Translations under genes and position numbers: made by a program | The notes under the pieces: model-generated | Told to the model about the DNA's origin: nothing | Seen by the model: the letters and a program-made list of their open reading frames with translations, nothing else | Database searches by the model: none | Assembly: GCA_947460225.1 (NCBI GenBank) | Contig: CANHHI010000080.1 | Location: 1-7,012 of the forward strand | Direction: 5' to 3' | DNA: 7,012 nt | Source: Flavobacteriales bacterium | Lineage (GTDB): Bacteria; Bacteroidota; Bacteroidia; Flavobacteriales_D; CANHHI01 | Shown: piece by piece, positions 6,329 to 7,012 of the stretch | How the letters are laid out: the number at the start of each line of letters is the position of its first letter | How positions within the stretch are numbered: position 1 is the stretch's first letter

Positions 6329-7012
6329 ATGAAAAAATATTTTTTAGTTTGCGCTGTGCTTTGCACGAGCCTTTTTGCCCAAGACCTACAACTCGGCAAT
6401 GCCCGCACTGAGCTTTATTTGCCTGCATTAAAAAATAAAAACATAGCCTTGGTGGCAAACGCCAATTCGCTGGTGGGCAAAACGCATCTTTTGGACACTT
6501 TGCTTAGTCTTGGTGTGTCTGTGAAAAAATTGTTTGCTTTGGAACACGGTTTTCGTTTGGTGGAGGGCGCAGGGGAAAAAGTTGCCAGTGCCGTAGATGA
6601 AAAAACAGGTTTGCCCATTTTGTCTTTGTACGGTGCCAGCAAAAAGCCCAAAGCCGAAGATTTGCAAGACATAGACTTAATCCTTTGGGACGTGCAAGAC
6701 GTAGGCGTGCGGTTTTTCACCTATCTATCCTCTTTGCATTATCTTTTGGAAGCAGCTGCCGAACAAGAAAAAACCTTAATGGTTTTAGACCGCCCCAATC
6801 CCAATGCTTTTTACATAGACGGACCAGTACTAGATAAAAAATTCAGTTCTTTTGTGGGTATGCACCCCGTGCCTGTGGTGTATGGCATGACGCTGGGGGA
6901 GTTTGCCCAGATGATTGTGGGTGAAAAATGGCTAAAAACCGAGAAAAACCCAATGCTCACAGTTATTCCTTGCGCCAACTATACCCACCAAACGTTGTGT
7001 CATTTGCCACAA
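6329..7012 (+). CDS. DUF1343/NamZ-family exported protein (probable exo-beta-N-acetylmuramidase), truncated by window end
   Basis: The first 228 residues of a protein whose family usually runs to about 400. A signal peptide (MKKYFLVCAVLCTSLFA, likely cut before Gln18) sends it out of the cytoplasm; there is no lipobox. Family hallmarks are LEHGF (71-75), TGLPILSLYG (93-102), DVQDVGVRFFTYLSSLHYLL (121-140), LDRPNPN (153-159), DGPVLD (164-169), SSFVG (173-177) and YGMTLGEFA (185-193). Characterised relatives, NamZ/YbbC of Bacillus subtilis and NamZ proteins of Tannerella forsythia, release MurNAc from the non-reducing ends of peptidoglycan fragments, so a role in cell-wall recycling is likely by homology. 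The surroundings of the EHG motif differ from what I recall as typical: Leu71 for Pro, and RLVEGAGE where RGxxDAGE is common. The gene is divergent from the DUF3467 set. Confidence 0.9.
   Translation, partial: MKKYFLVCAVLCTSLFAQDLQLGNARTELYLPALKNKNIALVANANSLVGKTHLLDTLLSLGVSVKKLFALEHGFRLVEGAGEKVASAVDEKTGLPILSLYGASKKPKAEDLQDIDLILWDVQDVGVRFFTYLSSLHYLLEAAAEQEKTLMVLDRPNPNAFYIDGPVLDKKFSSFVGMHPVPVVYGMTLGEFAQMIVGEKWLKTEKNPMLTVIPCANYTHQTLCHLPQ

Noticed and set aside
6415..6720. Minus-strand open frames (101 and 79 codons) inside the NamZ homologue
   Set aside because: They are shadows antisense to well-conserved DUF1343 motifs.

Overview
The window looks like ordinary core chromosome of a member of the Bacteroidota. 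Four things point there: LpxC and FabZ are fused into one bifunctional protein, a DUF3467 protein is present, two gene starts are preceded by boxes matching the Bacteroidota -7 promoter consensus TAnnTTTG, and most starts have A-rich leaders rather than Shine-Dalgarno sequences. The genus cannot be settled from these data. No mobile element, CRISPR array, tRNA or rRNA was seen.

Layout from left to right. Positions 1-3341 hold a tightly packed minus-strand lipid A operon, transcribed in the order lpxD, lpxC/fabZ, lpxA and then an ABC transporter ATPase that runs off the left edge. Its junctions are a 29-nt overlap, a 1-nt gap and a 1-nt TAATG overlap. A likely promoter lies at 3359-3366, in the roughly 100-nt gap before lpxD.

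Positions 3443-6249 hold a second minus-strand gene set. In transcription order it is a DUF3467 protein, an uncharacterised lipoprotein, the Holliday-junction nuclease RuvC and a LolC/FtsX-type ABC permease. A good promoter box lies at 6267-6274. All gaps are under 10 nt, so this is probably one transcript. RuvC has no ATG start and appears to begin at TTG, right after the in-frame stop of the lipoprotein gene.

From 6329 to the right edge, on the plus strand and divergent from the second set, is the first 228 codons of an exported DUF1343/NamZ-family protein, probably a peptidoglycan-recycling exo-beta-N-acetylmuramidase.

Most identifiable genes concern the cell envelope. LpxA, LpxC and LpxD perform the early UDP-GlcNAc acylation and deacetylation steps of lipid A synthesis. 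FabZ supplies dehydrated acyl-ACP for fatty acid elongation and draws on the same 3-hydroxyacyl-ACP pool. The permease, the lipoprotein and the NamZ homologue also act at the envelope. RuvC is the exception. I found no convincing new system. The points most worth a second look are the RuvC start, an A8 run in the lpxD/lpxC overlap, substituted residues in LpxA, and a LolC-like permease with no matching ATPase beside it.
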